Positions 1-9,186 of a DNA stretch of 38,082 nt are shown here, in pieces (the stretch's first letter is position 1; every line of letters starts with the position of its first letter). The stretch covers positions 1-38,082 of IMG/VR virus record IMGVR_UViG_3300042453_003799; one strand, given 5' to 3'. The notes beneath the pieces are model-generated. The model was not told the origin of the DNA. It made no database searches and saw nothing but the letters and a program-made list of their open reading frames with translations. A program made the translations under genes and the position numbers. Source of the DNA: a virus.

Positions 1-59
1 ATATAATACATAACCTATTTTAGGCTATAATATACTAAATAAAAATTAGACAGCCAAAT

Positions 60-665
60 TTAAACATAATACTTTGTAAAGTCGAATTTTAAGTAAGCAT
101 CAAATTGAGGTAGTGATAAATTTTTCATAGTTAATAAAACTATGTTACGATTTACTGTTGCAACTTGGTCTTTAACACCTATTAAGTTCCAAGGAATATC
201 AAATGGTTGATATAATGACCAAAGTATATCTAAAGATTTAGATATTAATTTATCAAATGTTGTTTTATCTATTTCAATATACATAATTTCATTTGTTTTT
301 TTACAAAAATAACGTCTGTATTCTCCTACTTGATAATCTTGTTGAGTTGGGATATTTGGATTAAATACTGGTTTGTATAAAACTGTTGTAGGTTTTGATA
401 CTAGATTATTATATGAATAACCAGTAACAGTTATTACTTCAGGCAGTTTTATTTCATCTGATGTAATTAAAGGATTAACAAATGTTTCTATAGTTGTTTG
501 GGTTAATTCTTCTACTGGTGTATCATTTTGATTTTTACCTGTAAAATATTTACCAGTTGAAGTAATAAAGTAATATCCAGTATAATTTTGGCCTGTAGAT
601 TTGAATTGAAATTCTCCTCCATTAGTGTATTGATTAGGTGTTATTTGAGATAAAGGATAATACAT
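60..665 (-). CDS. Baseplate-region structural protein, uncharacterised
   Basis: A 201-residue protein starting MYYPLSQITP. I do not recognise a named family. It has no signal peptide or membrane segment. It is rich in Tyr, Thr and Asn, as are the neighbouring virion proteins. The middle (about residues 110-135, with YRRYFCKKTNEIMYIEID) looks like a compact beta-rich element. It is the last gene of the tail/baseplate cluster in this window, six bases downstream of the baseplate hub-lysozyme gene, and is probably co-transcribed with it. From position alone I infer a baseplate wedge or hub accessory role. No Shine-Dalgarno sequence precedes the ATG. The 59 bases beyond its stop hold only a weak AT-rich hairpin that I would not call a terminator. 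Confidence 0.6.
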   Translation of the reverse strand: MYYPLSQITPNQYTNGGEFQFKSTGQNYTGYYFITSTGKYFTGKNQNDTPVEELTQTTIETFVNPLITSDEIKLPEVITVTGYSYNNLVSKPTTVLYKPVFNPNIPTQQDYQVGEYRRYFCKKTNEIMYIEIDKTTFDKLISKSLDILWSLYQPFDIPWNLIGVKDQVATVNRNIVLLTMKNLSLPQFDAYLKFDFTKYYV

Positions 666-671
666 TATTTT

Positions 672-3600
672 TTATTTTAATAATTCTTGAATCCAAGCTG
701 TTCTATTAATTGAATTTAAAGCTCTTTGATAATCTAGTATAATAGCACTACTTGCTCCTCTATTTTGAGTTTTAGTTATTGCTGTTGCGTTATTAGTATA
801 ATCAATATCTTTATCTAATTCATTACCAAATATACCCTTATATTTACCTAATACTAGAATTCTAATAGATAGATTTTCATCAAGTACACTATCTGGGTTA
901 TTAACTATATTAATTCTTGCTCCTTCTACGATTAAAAGATTTTGAATTTTTTTATAATTACCTTTAGATGTAATTTGTGTTAATCCTCTACCTCTATATT
1001 TATATCCATCTCCTACTTCATCATTACTTCCTCCGCTATAAACAAAATTTGCTGTAGATTCAGGATTTGAAAATATATTTCTTATTTGTTGATCTGTTTT
1101 TCCTTTTGTTTTTGTTTTAAATATAGATTTAATTCTTGCTAATCCTTCTGGTGTATTTGCATTGTAACGTAAATTTTCTACTTTATTAGGAACTAATCCT
1201 GCTTCAGCTTGTGCTACAGTTAATATAGCTGTTAATTGTGATTTATCTGTTATTCCATAACTAAGAGATGTTTGTATAATTTTTTCTACAATATCTCTAT
1301 ATGATTCAGGTATAGGATCTCCTTCATTAGTAGTGATACCACTCGCGTCATTTATAACATCATTTAAAAGAAATCTTGTTGGTTTATTTGTTGTTTTAGG
1401 TAATGATAAAGAGTCAATAGTTGTATTCCACATATTATTTTCAATAGTGTGGTTTACTCCTTTAATTATAAATACCATTTCTCTATTATAATTAGAAGGT
1501 AAATAATTTGTATCAACTGTAAATTCTTGATAAATTTTCATTCCTGATAGGCCTGCCATAGTTAATGAAATATTAATAGGAATAAATCCAGTTGATGTAG
1601 TAGCTGATCCGGTCTGTTCATACATTAGTTGCTGACCATAAGAAATAAATGTATTTAAAACAGAACTATAAGAACTAAATGCATTTGTATCCCAAACAGG
1701 TAATGCATTATTACCCATATTCATACTTTTAACAAATGTAATATAATCATTTACAGTAGTTTTATATTGATTATCAAGTGATGATGATGGTAAAAGATAA
1801 GGATCACCAATAAACTCAATTAATCTACTATTTAATCCTTTATTTAATCTAGATAATGCAGTAGCATCTTCTCCTACTACTCTTTGACGTGCCGCGGCTC
1901 CAATAGTAATCATACTAGCAAATTGAGGTGTTAACTCAGTTTTCATAGTAAAATCTTTTATAAAACCTGCTGAGCCTGAGCCTTCAGATCTTAATGGATT
2001 ATATCCATATAAATCAAACACAGATGATTCTGTATTTAAGTTACCAAGTCTAGCTAAAGCTAATGTTTCTTCACCAGCTACTCCTAATGGAACTTTTTTA
2101 GCTTCATTTATTTTATTATTAAAATAAGCTATTACTTCATCTTTTTTATATAATTTATTTTGATCTATAAAACGAAGTGTATTTGTATCTTCATCAATCA
2201 CAGGAACTATATTATTAATACTACCTAAACAACTACCAATAGTTTGTCCTAATGATTTAAAAAAATCAACTAATGCTATTTTAGAACTTGGTGCTGTTAT
2301 TAATTCATCTAATTTATCTTTTATAAATTTAAAATTAACATAAACATTCATAAGATTTCCATATGTTTCTTCTTTAATAGATACTTCAAATGGAGAAGCA
2401 GTTGGTATAATTTTAACATCATTAATTCCTACTGTTATGTCTTTTTTTACTAATATTTTACTTGGATCAGTACTTAATTGAAAATCTAAACAATTTATTA
2501 TATTAGTTTCAGAATTATAATCTATATTTAATATTTTATATTTTGAATTTCCTTGGTCAATAGTAGGTATAATACTTTGTTCAATTATTTTTAATAAAGC
2601 TCCTAATCGAATATAATAAGAAGGACTATCTTCAGTAGCACCTGACCAGGTTTGTTTTAACACATCTTGTAATTTGTTATTACTTAATGATGTGGTAATT
2701 GATACACTATTAATATTTTTAGTTCCACTAGTAGCAGCATCCATTAGCCTTTTTAGAGTATCTAATATAGCATGAATATTACTTTTATTACGTTCATTCA
2801 CTATACTAGTAGGACTATAATCATCTCCTGCTGTTGCTGTTTCAATAGATGTTAAAACTTTTGTTGCTACTGTATTTGGGTCAGCTGTTAATATATTTAC
2901 TTTAAGTGATTCAATAATATCTCCTACACTTCTAACTGTTAATACAATATTGTAACTTCCATCAGAATTAAAATTCCAATTAAAATTAACTACTTTACCT
3001 AATATAGCATCATAATTACCATTACTATCATAACGAGCATTAACTATTTGACCTAAAAGTATATCTACATTAGGTGAATCACTAAAAAACTCATTTTGTA
3101 ATGATTTAGGTGTTGTTTGAGGTGTTCCTTTATTATCAAGATAAATAGTATGACCCCACTCTAATAACACATAAAAACCTAAACGTAAATATAATGTATC
3201 AATTATTTCAAATTGAGATTTATCCCAACATTTAATATTAATAGTTGCTGTTTTTAATGAACCTATATTTTCACTTTTAATATTAGCTGATGTTATACCA
3301 GGCATTGGTCTTAAACCAAAACTATTTGAATCTGTTCCCCATCCATAAGAGTAATTATTAAAAACTGATGCTGTTGAAGGTTTTATTTTAGGTATACCTC
3401 CTTTTAAAGATCCTCCTAGTTCAGTTACACCAGCAAATAAAATAGCTTTTTTAGCTAATTCAGCTCCTGTTAAATTTAAAGTACCAATATATGGGTTATT
3501 AAGTTCTGCTGAGTTTTCAATGCTAACAGAAGACATTAATCTTACAAATGATGTAGAGGCATTAATATAATTAACAAATTCTGGTGTTCTAGGGTTGTTA

Positions 3601-3686
3601 GAATTAAAACCAGAAGCTAAAGCTTTTTGACGAACTTTTATTTGATTAGTTATAGTAGGATGAAATCCTTCTCCTAGAATATTCAT
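672..3686 (-). CDS. Baseplate hub protein with C-terminal GH19-like muralytic domain
   Basis: A 1004-residue protein. Residues 1 to about 780 form a large structural part resembling baseplate hub proteins. Residues about 790-1004 resemble the GH19 chitinase/endolysin fold. The helix AQAEAGL places a Glu near residue 828, where GH19 enzymes carry the catalytic acid. It is followed by ENLRYNA, then SNDEVGDGYKYRGRGLTQIT (about 887-906), matching the GH19 pattern of a second acidic residue and the YRGRGL-Q-T signature. By analogy with T4 gp5, the domain would cut peptidoglycan locally when the tail punctures the host. The Glu is preceded by Ala rather than the common His, so the subtype is uncertain. 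The gene begins one base past the stop of the gp53/LysM-like gene. The structural part could also combine hub and spike functions. Confidence 0.75.
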   Translation of the reverse strand: MNILGEGFHPTITNQIKVRQKALASGFNSNNPRTPEFVNYINASTSFVRLMSSVSIENSAELNNPYIGTLNLTGAELAKKAILFAGVTELGGSLKGGIPKIKPSTASVFNNYSYGWGTDSNSFGLRPMPGITSANIKSENIGSLKTATINIKCWDKSQFEIIDTLYLRLGFYVLLEWGHTIYLDNKGTPQTTPKSLQNEFFSDSPNVDILLGQIVNARYDSNGNYDAILGKVVNFNWNFNSDGSYNIVLTVRSVGDIIESLKVNILTADPNTVATKVLTSIETATAGDDYSPTSIVNERNKSNIHAILDTLKRLMDAATSGTKNINSVSITTSLSNNKLQDVLKQTWSGATEDSPSYYIRLGALLKIIEQSIIPTIDQGNSKYKILNIDYNSETNIINCLDFQLSTDPSKILVKKDITVGINDVKIIPTASPFEVSIKEETYGNLMNVYVNFKFIKDKLDELITAPSSKIALVDFFKSLGQTIGSCLGSINNIVPVIDEDTNTLRFIDQNKLYKKDEVIAYFNNKINEAKKVPLGVAGEETLALARLGNLNTESSVFDLYGYNPLRSEGSGSAGFIKDFTMKTELTPQFASMITIGAAARQRVVGEDATALSRLNKGLNSRLIEFIGDPYLLPSSSLDNQYKTTVNDYITFVKSMNMGNNALPVWDTNAFSSYSSVLNTFISYGQQLMYEQTGSATTSTGFIPINISLTMAGLSGMKIYQEFTVDTNYLPSNYNREMVFIIKGVNHTIENNMWNTTIDSLSLPKTTNKPTRFLLNDVINDASGITTNEGDPIPESYRDIVEKIIQTSLSYGITDKSQLTAILTVAQAEAGLVPNKVENLRYNANTPEGLARIKSIFKTKTKGKTDQQIRNIFSNPESTANFVYSGGSNDEVGDGYKYRGRGLTQITSKGNYKKIQNLLIVEGARINIVNNPDSVLDENLSIRILVLGKYKGIFGNELDKDIDYTNNATAITKTQNRGASSAIILDYQRALNSINRTAWIQELLK

Positions 3687-3687
3687 A

Positions 3688-3984
3688 TTAACTATTTATA
3701 ACGTTATAATTATTTAATACATTAGCTGGATAAGCTGGTATTCTTAATTGTACTCCTTCAGGTATGATTAAACTTCCAAGTGTAACTTGTGGATTAGCAG
3801 CCGCTATTATCCACCATAAAGAACTATCTTGAAAATATTGTTGTGCTAATACATCAAACCTATCTCCTTGCTCTGTGTAAACATAAATGTCTTCTGGAGT
3901 TAAGGCAATTTCTGGATAACGAACTGTTTTATAAGCTTGTTTTCCATTTATTTTAGTTAAAGGTATATTGATATATCTATTCAT
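3688..3984 (-). CDS. LysM-like baseplate protein (gp53-like)
   Basis: A small protein of 98 residues. The core from about residue 40 (GDRFDVLAQQYFQDSSLWWIIAAANP, then PEGVQLRIP) matches the short LysM-like module of T4 gp53-type wedge proteins and of small tail proteins of other myophages: the G-D-R-x-D-x-L-A opening, the LWW pair, and a closing P-x-G-x-x-L-R-I-P strand. In baseplates this module joins hub and wedge and may touch peptidoglycan. The gene's ATG shares a base with the stop of the larger upstream structural gene, and its stop is immediately before the hub-lysozyme start, so the three genes are probably translationally coupled. The family assignment rests on the motif and context. 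Confidence 0.75.
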   Translation of the reverse strand: MNRYINIPLTKINGKQAYKTVRYPEIALTPEDIYVYTEQGDRFDVLAQQYFQDSSLWWIIAAANPQVTLGSLIIPEGVQLRIPAYPANVLNNYNVINS

Positions 3985-6029
3985 TAAATGTAATTATTGG
4001 TATCATAATTGTTATGATCACCTGTGTTTAAAGCTATAAATCGTTCTGGGCCAAATGTTGATACTTGGTTACCTCTTAATTGATTTCCATTATTATCACG
4101 ACCAGCTAATATGTTAGTTCCAGCGTAAGTGTTAGTTTGTTTTCTTGGAACAAAGTTATGTATTGGAGTAAAGTTAAATCCTGATACTCTAATTATATGT
4201 GGTAGTTCTTTAACTGAGTTGTCACTTTCTGCGTTTGTATCATTAATTCCTATTTCCCAAGGTGATTCTGATGGTACATCATATGTTAAACTAGTTATAA
4301 ACCCTGGTTGAGAATATAAATATCCTCCTACAGTAAGCCTAACTAAAGATCCTCTCATGTATCCTTCTTCACTATAATCAGGCATTAAATTTGAAGCTAA
4401 AAAATTTAGCTTTTGATACATTGGTATAAGTTCTTGTTTTGATTGAGCCGCTATAGTCCAAGACATATTTATTGTTCTATCAAAAGTATTATATGTGTAG
4501 AATTTTTCACCTCTACCTACATATTGGGCTGATGACCAATCTGCTGTGTAATTATCTGAAAATGAATCTATAAATGCTCTAAAATGTATAAATACTCCTT
4601 CTTCTGGATCTTTATTATTAATAGCTTCAATTCTAAATTTAACTAAATCGTTTGTATCTGTTTCTGCTACAGTACGAGAATTATATAGTTGTTTAGCATT
4701 AATTCTATCTAAAGGACCTAAAATCTTTCCTTCTGAATTTTTTTTACCCTCTGTATAACTAAAAATATTTCCTGCTGAACCAGGATTGCCTAAAAATATT
4801 CGACCTTTACCATCTAATCCTCCATTTATAGTTTGATTTTGTCCAATATCATAAGATGGAGCATTTGATAATACTTGTGATGAAGTAAATGGAGTATTAT
4901 TTATATTTTTTCTTAATTCTGCTCTAAAATCTTGAAATTTAGGAGCTCCATAATTTTGTATATTATTAGAAGCTGATACTATTTGTTCTTGGTTATAAAC
5001 ATTTGTACTATTAGCTGACGCTAAAGGTGAAGGAGCGAATCCTTGACCTGGTTCTGGTTGATATACACTACGTCCTGAATCAAATAAATCAGCACCACCT
5101 GCTGTTAAATTTAATCCACCAATATCTTTACCGCCATTAAATTGTTTAGCTACAGCTGATGGGCTATTACTTAATCCAAATAATAAATCTTTACGCAAAT
5201 CAATTTTAGGACGAGTAAAAGCAGCAAATCTTTTAGCTTCTACAGGAGGAGTTATAAAATCTTGTAAAACAAATCCTTTTGAATTTGATATTAAGGGATT
5301 TATAATATTAAGTCCTAAATTTGGATTTTTTACTCCTGCGTCTCCAAAAAAGTTAAGTAATGCTGGGTTGTTTTTTCCTGTTCTTTGGGTTTCTACATTA
5401 ATAACAGTTTGACCAACACCTAAATCAGCTCCTGGGCCTCCTTGATATGTTAATATATTAGTATCAGATGATTTAACATTTATTAACCTATTAGTTAATT
5501 CTACTAATCTATTTTCTGCTCCACTATCACCGCCTCTAACATAAATTATAGTATCATTATCTCCATACTTAGGTAATCTAAATCCATTTGGAGTTAATCC
5601 TTGCTTATAAAAATGTAAACCGGCAGCACTTACTCCTACTTGAGCTAGTGTGTTAGTAGGAGTATAAGGACCTGCGTTTATTAATATATCAGGATTTGCG
5701 GCTTCATTAGCTTGAGTCCTAACATTTGTTTGTGATAATAAGTTTTGTTTAGCTATAAAAAGTAAACCAGGTGTGGTAGTAAAAAATTTCCCTAGACGAA
5801 TAATGTCTTTACCTGATCTCGATACAATTAGAGCTGCTTCATTTGCTGTTGCATCAATAAGTCCTACACCAGTTGTTGAAAAAGGTGAAGTACCAAAAGG
5901 AGCAGCAGCATCCACAAACTCTTCTTTAGCAACAGGTGTTTTAATAAATGGTTGTTTAGTACCACCTACTTGTCCATTATTACCGTATTTTAGAGATTTA
6001 AATTTAGTTTTTAGAGTTAATAAACCCAT
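3984..6029 (-). CDS. Baseplate / tail-tube initiator-like structural protein
   Basis: A 681-residue virion protein lying between the tape measure and the LysM-like baseplate gene. This is where tail-tube initiator or baseplate cap proteins (T4 gp48/gp54 role) are expected. The N-terminal 450 residues are low in recognisable motifs. The C-terminal domain (about residues 470-640) has the run FIDSFSDNYTADWSSAQYVGRGEKF, then TINMSWTIAAQS and GGYLYSQPGFITSLTYDV. This resembles the beta-barrel tube-like domain found in several baseplate proteins of contractile phages. It shares the N-terminal MGLL with the small gene just upstream and overlaps that gene's stop (TAATG), suggesting coupling. The precise T4 equivalent is not established; virion location is likely. 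Confidence 0.6.
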   Translation of the reverse strand: MGLLTLKTKFKSLKYGNNGQVGGTKQPFIKTPVAKEEFVDAAAPFGTSPFSTTGVGLIDATANEAALIVSRSGKDIIRLGKFFTTTPGLLFIAKQNLLSQTNVRTQANEAANPDILINAGPYTPTNTLAQVGVSAAGLHFYKQGLTPNGFRLPKYGDNDTIIYVRGGDSGAENRLVELTNRLINVKSSDTNILTYQGGPGADLGVGQTVINVETQRTGKNNPALLNFFGDAGVKNPNLGLNIINPLISNSKGFVLQDFITPPVEAKRFAAFTRPKIDLRKDLLFGLSNSPSAVAKQFNGGKDIGGLNLTAGGADLFDSGRSVYQPEPGQGFAPSPLASANSTNVYNQEQIVSASNNIQNYGAPKFQDFRAELRKNINNTPFTSSQVLSNAPSYDIGQNQTINGGLDGKGRIFLGNPGSAGNIFSYTEGKKNSEGKILGPLDRINAKQLYNSRTVAETDTNDLVKFRIEAINNKDPEEGVFIHFRAFIDSFSDNYTADWSSAQYVGRGEKFYTYNTFDRTINMSWTIAAQSKQELIPMYQKLNFLASNLMPDYSEEGYMRGSLVRLTVGGYLYSQPGFITSLTYDVPSESPWEIGINDTNAESDNSVKELPHIIRVSGFNFTPIHNFVPRKQTNTYAGTNILAGRDNNGNQLRGNQVSTFGPERFIALNTGDHNNYDTNNYI

Positions 6030-6307
6030 TAGTCTGCTCTAACTTCGTTGTATTTTACTAATGAATTTGAATTTGTAATATCAAGTTGTGATGGTAATGG
6101 TAATCCATTAATTAAATCTCCATCATCATATGATGTATAAGCATCATTTACTTCTGATTTGTAATCACCGTTAAGTGAATAACCTGGTGTATTACCAAAA
6201 GCATGTAATTTTGATTCTTTTGTAGCACCTACATTTGTTGGAGGAGTAGCACCGTTATATTTACTTTGGTTTGAACCTCCTGTTTTTAGTTTATCTAATA
6301 ATCCCAT
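6029..6307 (-). CDS. Small tail/baseplate protein, uncharacterised
   Basis: A 92-residue polar protein, MGLLDKLKTGGSNQSKYNG, with a short amphipathic start and a mostly disordered Gly/Asn/Ser-rich body. It has no membrane segment. It is the first gene downstream of the tape measure and carries its own copy of the ATATTTATAA motif 21 bases before the ATG. Its stop codon overlaps the start of the next baseplate gene (TAATG). The shared MGLL start with that gene is curious and could be a common N-terminal docking element, but that is speculation. Function unknown; probably a minor tail or baseplate component. Confidence 0.55.
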   Translation of the reverse strand: MGLLDKLKTGGSNQSKYNGATPPTNVGATKESKLHAFGNTPGYSLNGDYKSEVNDAYTSYDDGDLINGLPLPSQLDITNSNSLVKYNEVRAD

Positions 6308-6328
6308 TGTTTTATGTTTTTAAGTTTA

Positions 6329-6338
6329 TTATAAATAT
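6329..6338 (-). promoter_or_regulatory. ATATTTATAA late-type motif
   Basis: Coding-strand ATATTTATAA followed by TAAAC, 21 bases before the ATG of the small gene ending at 6307. Same motif as at 11 other sites. Confidence 0.6.
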
Positions 6339-6343
6339 TAATA

Positions 6344-8863
6344 TTATGTTGTTTTATAAGTACCCATTGAAACTGCTGTACCTAATCTAGTACTGTCTAT
6401 ATATATTACACCTTCTTTATTTAATATGTTGGTTAGTAATTTTTCTACAGCCATCATACGATCTACTAATGGTGTTAAGTTTATTTGAGATGTAGATGAT
6501 GATCTTATATTTTTATCTAAAGGTGATTGGTTATTACCTTCTAAATTAGTGCCAGCTACAATAGTATCATTATCATTAAAAGAGTATGTTCCTTCAGGTG
6601 CTGATAGGACACGCTTACCATATCCTGGCGATACAGCGTCATCAGCTAAATATGATTTACCTATAGCATAAATTGATGCTGCTGCTGCTGCTGCTAATAA
6701 AGCCCCTACAACTGGTATACCTATTACAGTGTTCATAGCTTTTAAAGCTAAAGTTCCTAATACTGATTTACCTTCTTTTTTGGCAAATAATAATTTTATT
6801 TTATCATAAGCGATACTAATTAATGTTTCATTATTTACTTTTTTTATAGCTAAATAAGATAAAGTAAAAGCACCAGCTAATACATAAGCTACATCCTTAG
6901 CTTCAGTTAATAATCCAACTATATAACCTAAACCTTCACCTATTTTACCTAAAGTATATGTCACTGGTGTTAATATAACATTAATTAAAGGTAATATGTT
7001 AGTAACTAAATTCATAAATGGAGATACTATTTGTAGTATAGGCTCGGCTAATGATACAAATAATTCTCTTAATTTTTCTATAGTGTTATTAAAACGCTCG
7101 GCTACTGATTGTTGTTGAAATTGTAATGCTAATTGATCATTACCTAAACGTTTTTTAGCTTCTTCTAAACTAGTTGATTTAACTAATCTATCAAAAGCTT
7201 GTTTTGCTGTTTCTCCTTCTTCAGCTGATAATGCTGCTAATGCTTCTCTATCTATTAATGATTGAGCTAAGTCATCTCTAGTTAATCCAGCAGCATTTGC
7301 AATAGCTTCTTGTTGGATTCTGTTCATATTAGCAAAATCAGCAGATGTACCTACTTGTCTTGCTATTTCAGCGGCGGCTCCAATTGAGTCACCTTGTAAT
7401 GCTAAATATCTAGCTTGTTCAAAATTTAAATCTTTACCAGTTAATAATTCAGCTTCTAATTCATTTGATATTGATTGTTCAAAATTTAATAATCCTGATG
7501 CTATTTTATCAGCTTGTTCTAAATTTAAACCAAATTGTTTTGATTTAACTACAGATTCAGCTAAAGCTGATGCTCCACCTTTTAATGATAATTTAAGGGC
7601 TGCTGATGCTTTACTAACTTCTCGTAAAACATCTTTTTCATTAACTACTAATTTATTTTGAGCTGCATATGCTTCTGCTGCTCCTAATATTTCAGATGTA
7701 TTATCTTCTAATGTTTTACCATTAACTAAAGATATTTTTTGAATACCTATTAATTCATCATTAGTATAACCTGCTTGTTCTCTTAATTTAGTAAAAGTAA
7801 TTAAATCTTTTTCATTTAATACAGCATTAGAACCTAATGATTTACCAACAGCTATTACACTTTCATTTAATCCTCTAGTATTAACAGCGGCGTCAGCGGT
7901 TAAATTTGCTGTTTGAGTTAATTGAGTATTTAATGTTAAAGCTTCTCTATAACTCATATTAAAGGCTTTAGCAGTATCACCTGCTAATTTGTCTGTACCT
8001 TTAAGAGCTTCTACTAACTCTTTTGTTAAAAGTGATAATGGATCTTTAAATGATTCTAATAATTGAGCTCCTGCTTCTTTGATTCCTACTTTTAATACTT
8101 TAAATTTATTAACAAAACTATTAACATATTTAGGATCTTTTTCAAGTTGTTCAGCGAATTCTCGCATTTTTTCATTAACTTTATCTAAACCTAAAGCATT
8201 CGCTAAACCTCCAAGACCTAATTTATCTAAAGCAGTTTGGACACCACTAACAGCAGCGCCTCCTATACCCATTAATTTGCTAATTCTTTCTTCTTGTTTA
8301 ATTCGAATATTAGCTTTATCAATAATAGTGTTTATACTAGAATCTTCATCTTTTAAAAAATTAACAGCTGACTTTTGTGATTCAGTAAGATTTTTAAAAA
8401 TTGATGTTCTTCTATCTATTTTTTCATTGATGCCAGCTTCTTGTAATATTTGAGTAGCTGCTAATTTAGTTTCAGATTGGTATTTTAATATTTTTTCTTT
8501 ATGCTGTTCTAATTGTTTTTTAGATAATTTATTGATGCCTTCTTCTTCATATTTAAGATTTTTAGCTTCTTTAATTATATTTTTAAAACCATTAGAAAAC
8601 TCTTTAGTTGAACTTACAGCTTTTGGATCAATTTCTTTAACTATTGCTTTTAAAGTTGTTGAAAGATCACTAAATGAAGATTTTGTATTTTCTACACGAT
8701 ATTGAACACCTTCTAAAGCTGTTTCTAATTGCTGGATAGTTGTTTCAGCATTTTTAATATTAGTAACATCCCAGTCCTTAAATGGATTTCGGTCGCCTAG
8801 TGCTTTATAAGCTTTCTCTATTCGTCCTAAAAGTTTTTCTATATCTTCTTTACTAGTCGCCAT
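6344..8863 (-). CDS. Tail tape measure protein
   Basis: An 839-residue protein that is helical and coiled-coil-like through residues 1-600. It has several hydrophobic segments near the C-terminus: about residues 605-650 (ILQIVSPFMNLVTNILPLINVIL), a second around 670-685, and an Ala-rich one around 715-735 (GALLAAAAAASIYAIG). This helical build with late hydrophobic segments is the tape measure pattern. It lies directly after the tail tube and the chaperone-like gene, which is the canonical order. Using the known rule of roughly 0.15 nm per residue, it would set a tail of about 125 nm. The ATG was chosen because the ATATTTATAA motif and an A-rich leader lie 12 bases upstream, right after a hairpin ending the previous unit. 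Confidence 0.8.
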   Translation of the reverse strand: MATSKEDIEKLLGRIEKAYKALGDRNPFKDWDVTNIKNAETTIQQLETALEGVQYRVENTKSSFSDLSTTLKAIVKEIDPKAVSSTKEFSNGFKNIIKEAKNLKYEEEGINKLSKKQLEQHKEKILKYQSETKLAATQILQEAGINEKIDRRTSIFKNLTESQKSAVNFLKDEDSSINTIIDKANIRIKQEERISKLMGIGGAAVSGVQTALDKLGLGGLANALGLDKVNEKMREFAEQLEKDPKYVNSFVNKFKVLKVGIKEAGAQLLESFKDPLSLLTKELVEALKGTDKLAGDTAKAFNMSYREALTLNTQLTQTANLTADAAVNTRGLNESVIAVGKSLGSNAVLNEKDLITFTKLREQAGYTNDELIGIQKISLVNGKTLEDNTSEILGAAEAYAAQNKLVVNEKDVLREVSKASAALKLSLKGGASALAESVVKSKQFGLNLEQADKIASGLLNFEQSISNELEAELLTGKDLNFEQARYLALQGDSIGAAAEIARQVGTSADFANMNRIQQEAIANAAGLTRDDLAQSLIDREALAALSAEEGETAKQAFDRLVKSTSLEEAKKRLGNDQLALQFQQQSVAERFNNTIEKLRELFVSLAEPILQIVSPFMNLVTNILPLINVILTPVTYTLGKIGEGLGYIVGLLTEAKDVAYVLAGAFTLSYLAIKKVNNETLISIAYDKIKLLFAKKEGKSVLGTLALKAMNTVIGIPVVGALLAAAAAASIYAIGKSYLADDAVSPGYGKRVLSAPEGTYSFNDNDTIVAGTNLEGNNQSPLDKNIRSSSTSQINLTPLVDRMMAVEKLLTNILNKEGVIYIDSTRLGTAVSMGTYKTT

Positions 8864-8875
8864 TTAAGTATTTTG

Positions 8876-8885
8876 TTATAAATAT
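8876..8885 (-). promoter_or_regulatory. ATATTTATAA late-type motif before tape measure
   Basis: Coding-strand ATATTTATAA followed by CAAAA, 12 bases before the tape measure ATG and just after the hairpin at 8890-8910. Confidence 0.65.
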
Positions 8886-8910
8886 CAAAGGCATCTATTT
8901 TTTAGATGCC
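8886..8910 (-). terminator. Hairpin at end of chaperone extension
   Basis: A perfect 8-bp stem (8890-8897 with 8903-8910) and 5-base loop, followed on the coding strand by TTTGATATTT. The stop codon of the 8895 frame is inside the stem. The weak T tract makes termination efficiency doubtful. Confidence 0.55.
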
Positions 8911-9083
8911 CTTGTATGATAAGTTGGTGTATTTGATTGTTGTAATTTTTGTTTAGCTGATTTAACATCAGCAAAATCTATTTTATTAGGATCTGATTTT
9001 GTAGATTTTGAATATGCTTCTGATTCTTGTTGTTTTTGATCTGCTATAAAATTATATGTAGCCTGTCTTAACCATATTGGCAT
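8895..9083 (-). CDS. C-terminal part of a probable frameshifted tail assembly chaperone
   Basis: Read from its first ATG this is a 62-residue Lys/Gln/Ser-rich polypeptide beginning MPIWLRQATYNFIADQKQQ. The same frame stays open upstream for another 32 codons, into the end of the gp26-like gene, with no ATG, GTG or TTG. That part encodes a protein-like stretch ending GNGGYDHETVYN just before MPIWLR. I therefore read it as the second half of a frameshift product of the upstream gene, equivalent in role to the T part of lambda G/GT. It precedes the tape measure, as chaperones do. Its stop codon lies inside an 8-bp hairpin. It could also be an independent small gene starting at 9083. Confidence 0.6.
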   Translation of the reverse strand: MPIWLRQATYNFIADQKQQESEAYSKSTKSDPNKIDFADVKSAKQKLQQSNTPTYHTRASKK

Positions 9084-9186
9084 ATTATATACAGTTTCAT
9101 GATCATAACCACCATTTCCATAATAACATATATCATGGATGGTTTTAAATAGATATGATCTATAACTCAGAGTCAGGCCAAAAAAA
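9084..9186 (-). other. Candidate +1 ribosomal frameshift region
   Basis: At 9180-9186 the coding strand has seven T residues. The zero frame reads AAC TTT TTT TGG CCT and stops at 9160-9162. A Phe tRNA on the second TTT could slip forward one base and still pair with TTT, after which GGC is read instead of the slow TGG codon. The +1 frame has a TAA just before the T run and is then open to 8895, adding 94 residues for a fusion of about 333 residues. The -1 frame meets TGA within a few codons. Slippage could instead occur later, next to the TTA TAG end. The site is inferred from sequence only. Confidence 0.5.

Noticed and set aside
1-59. Possible terminator after the last baseplate gene
   Set aside because: Only a 4-bp AT-rich stem (ccta / tagg) is visible, without a proper T run. 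It is too weak to call.
3693-3700. TATAAATA in the direct (T4 late promoter) orientation before the hub-lysozyme gene
   Set aside because: It lies inside the last codons of the gp53-like gene (Ile-Asn-Ser) in an operon with overlapping genes, and this orientation is not used at the other start sites. A chance coding match is likelier.
8079-8453. Plus-strand frame opposite the tape measure gene
   Set aside because: Entirely antisense to a well-supported tape measure gene; Leu/Ser-rich translation typical of an antisense shadow.
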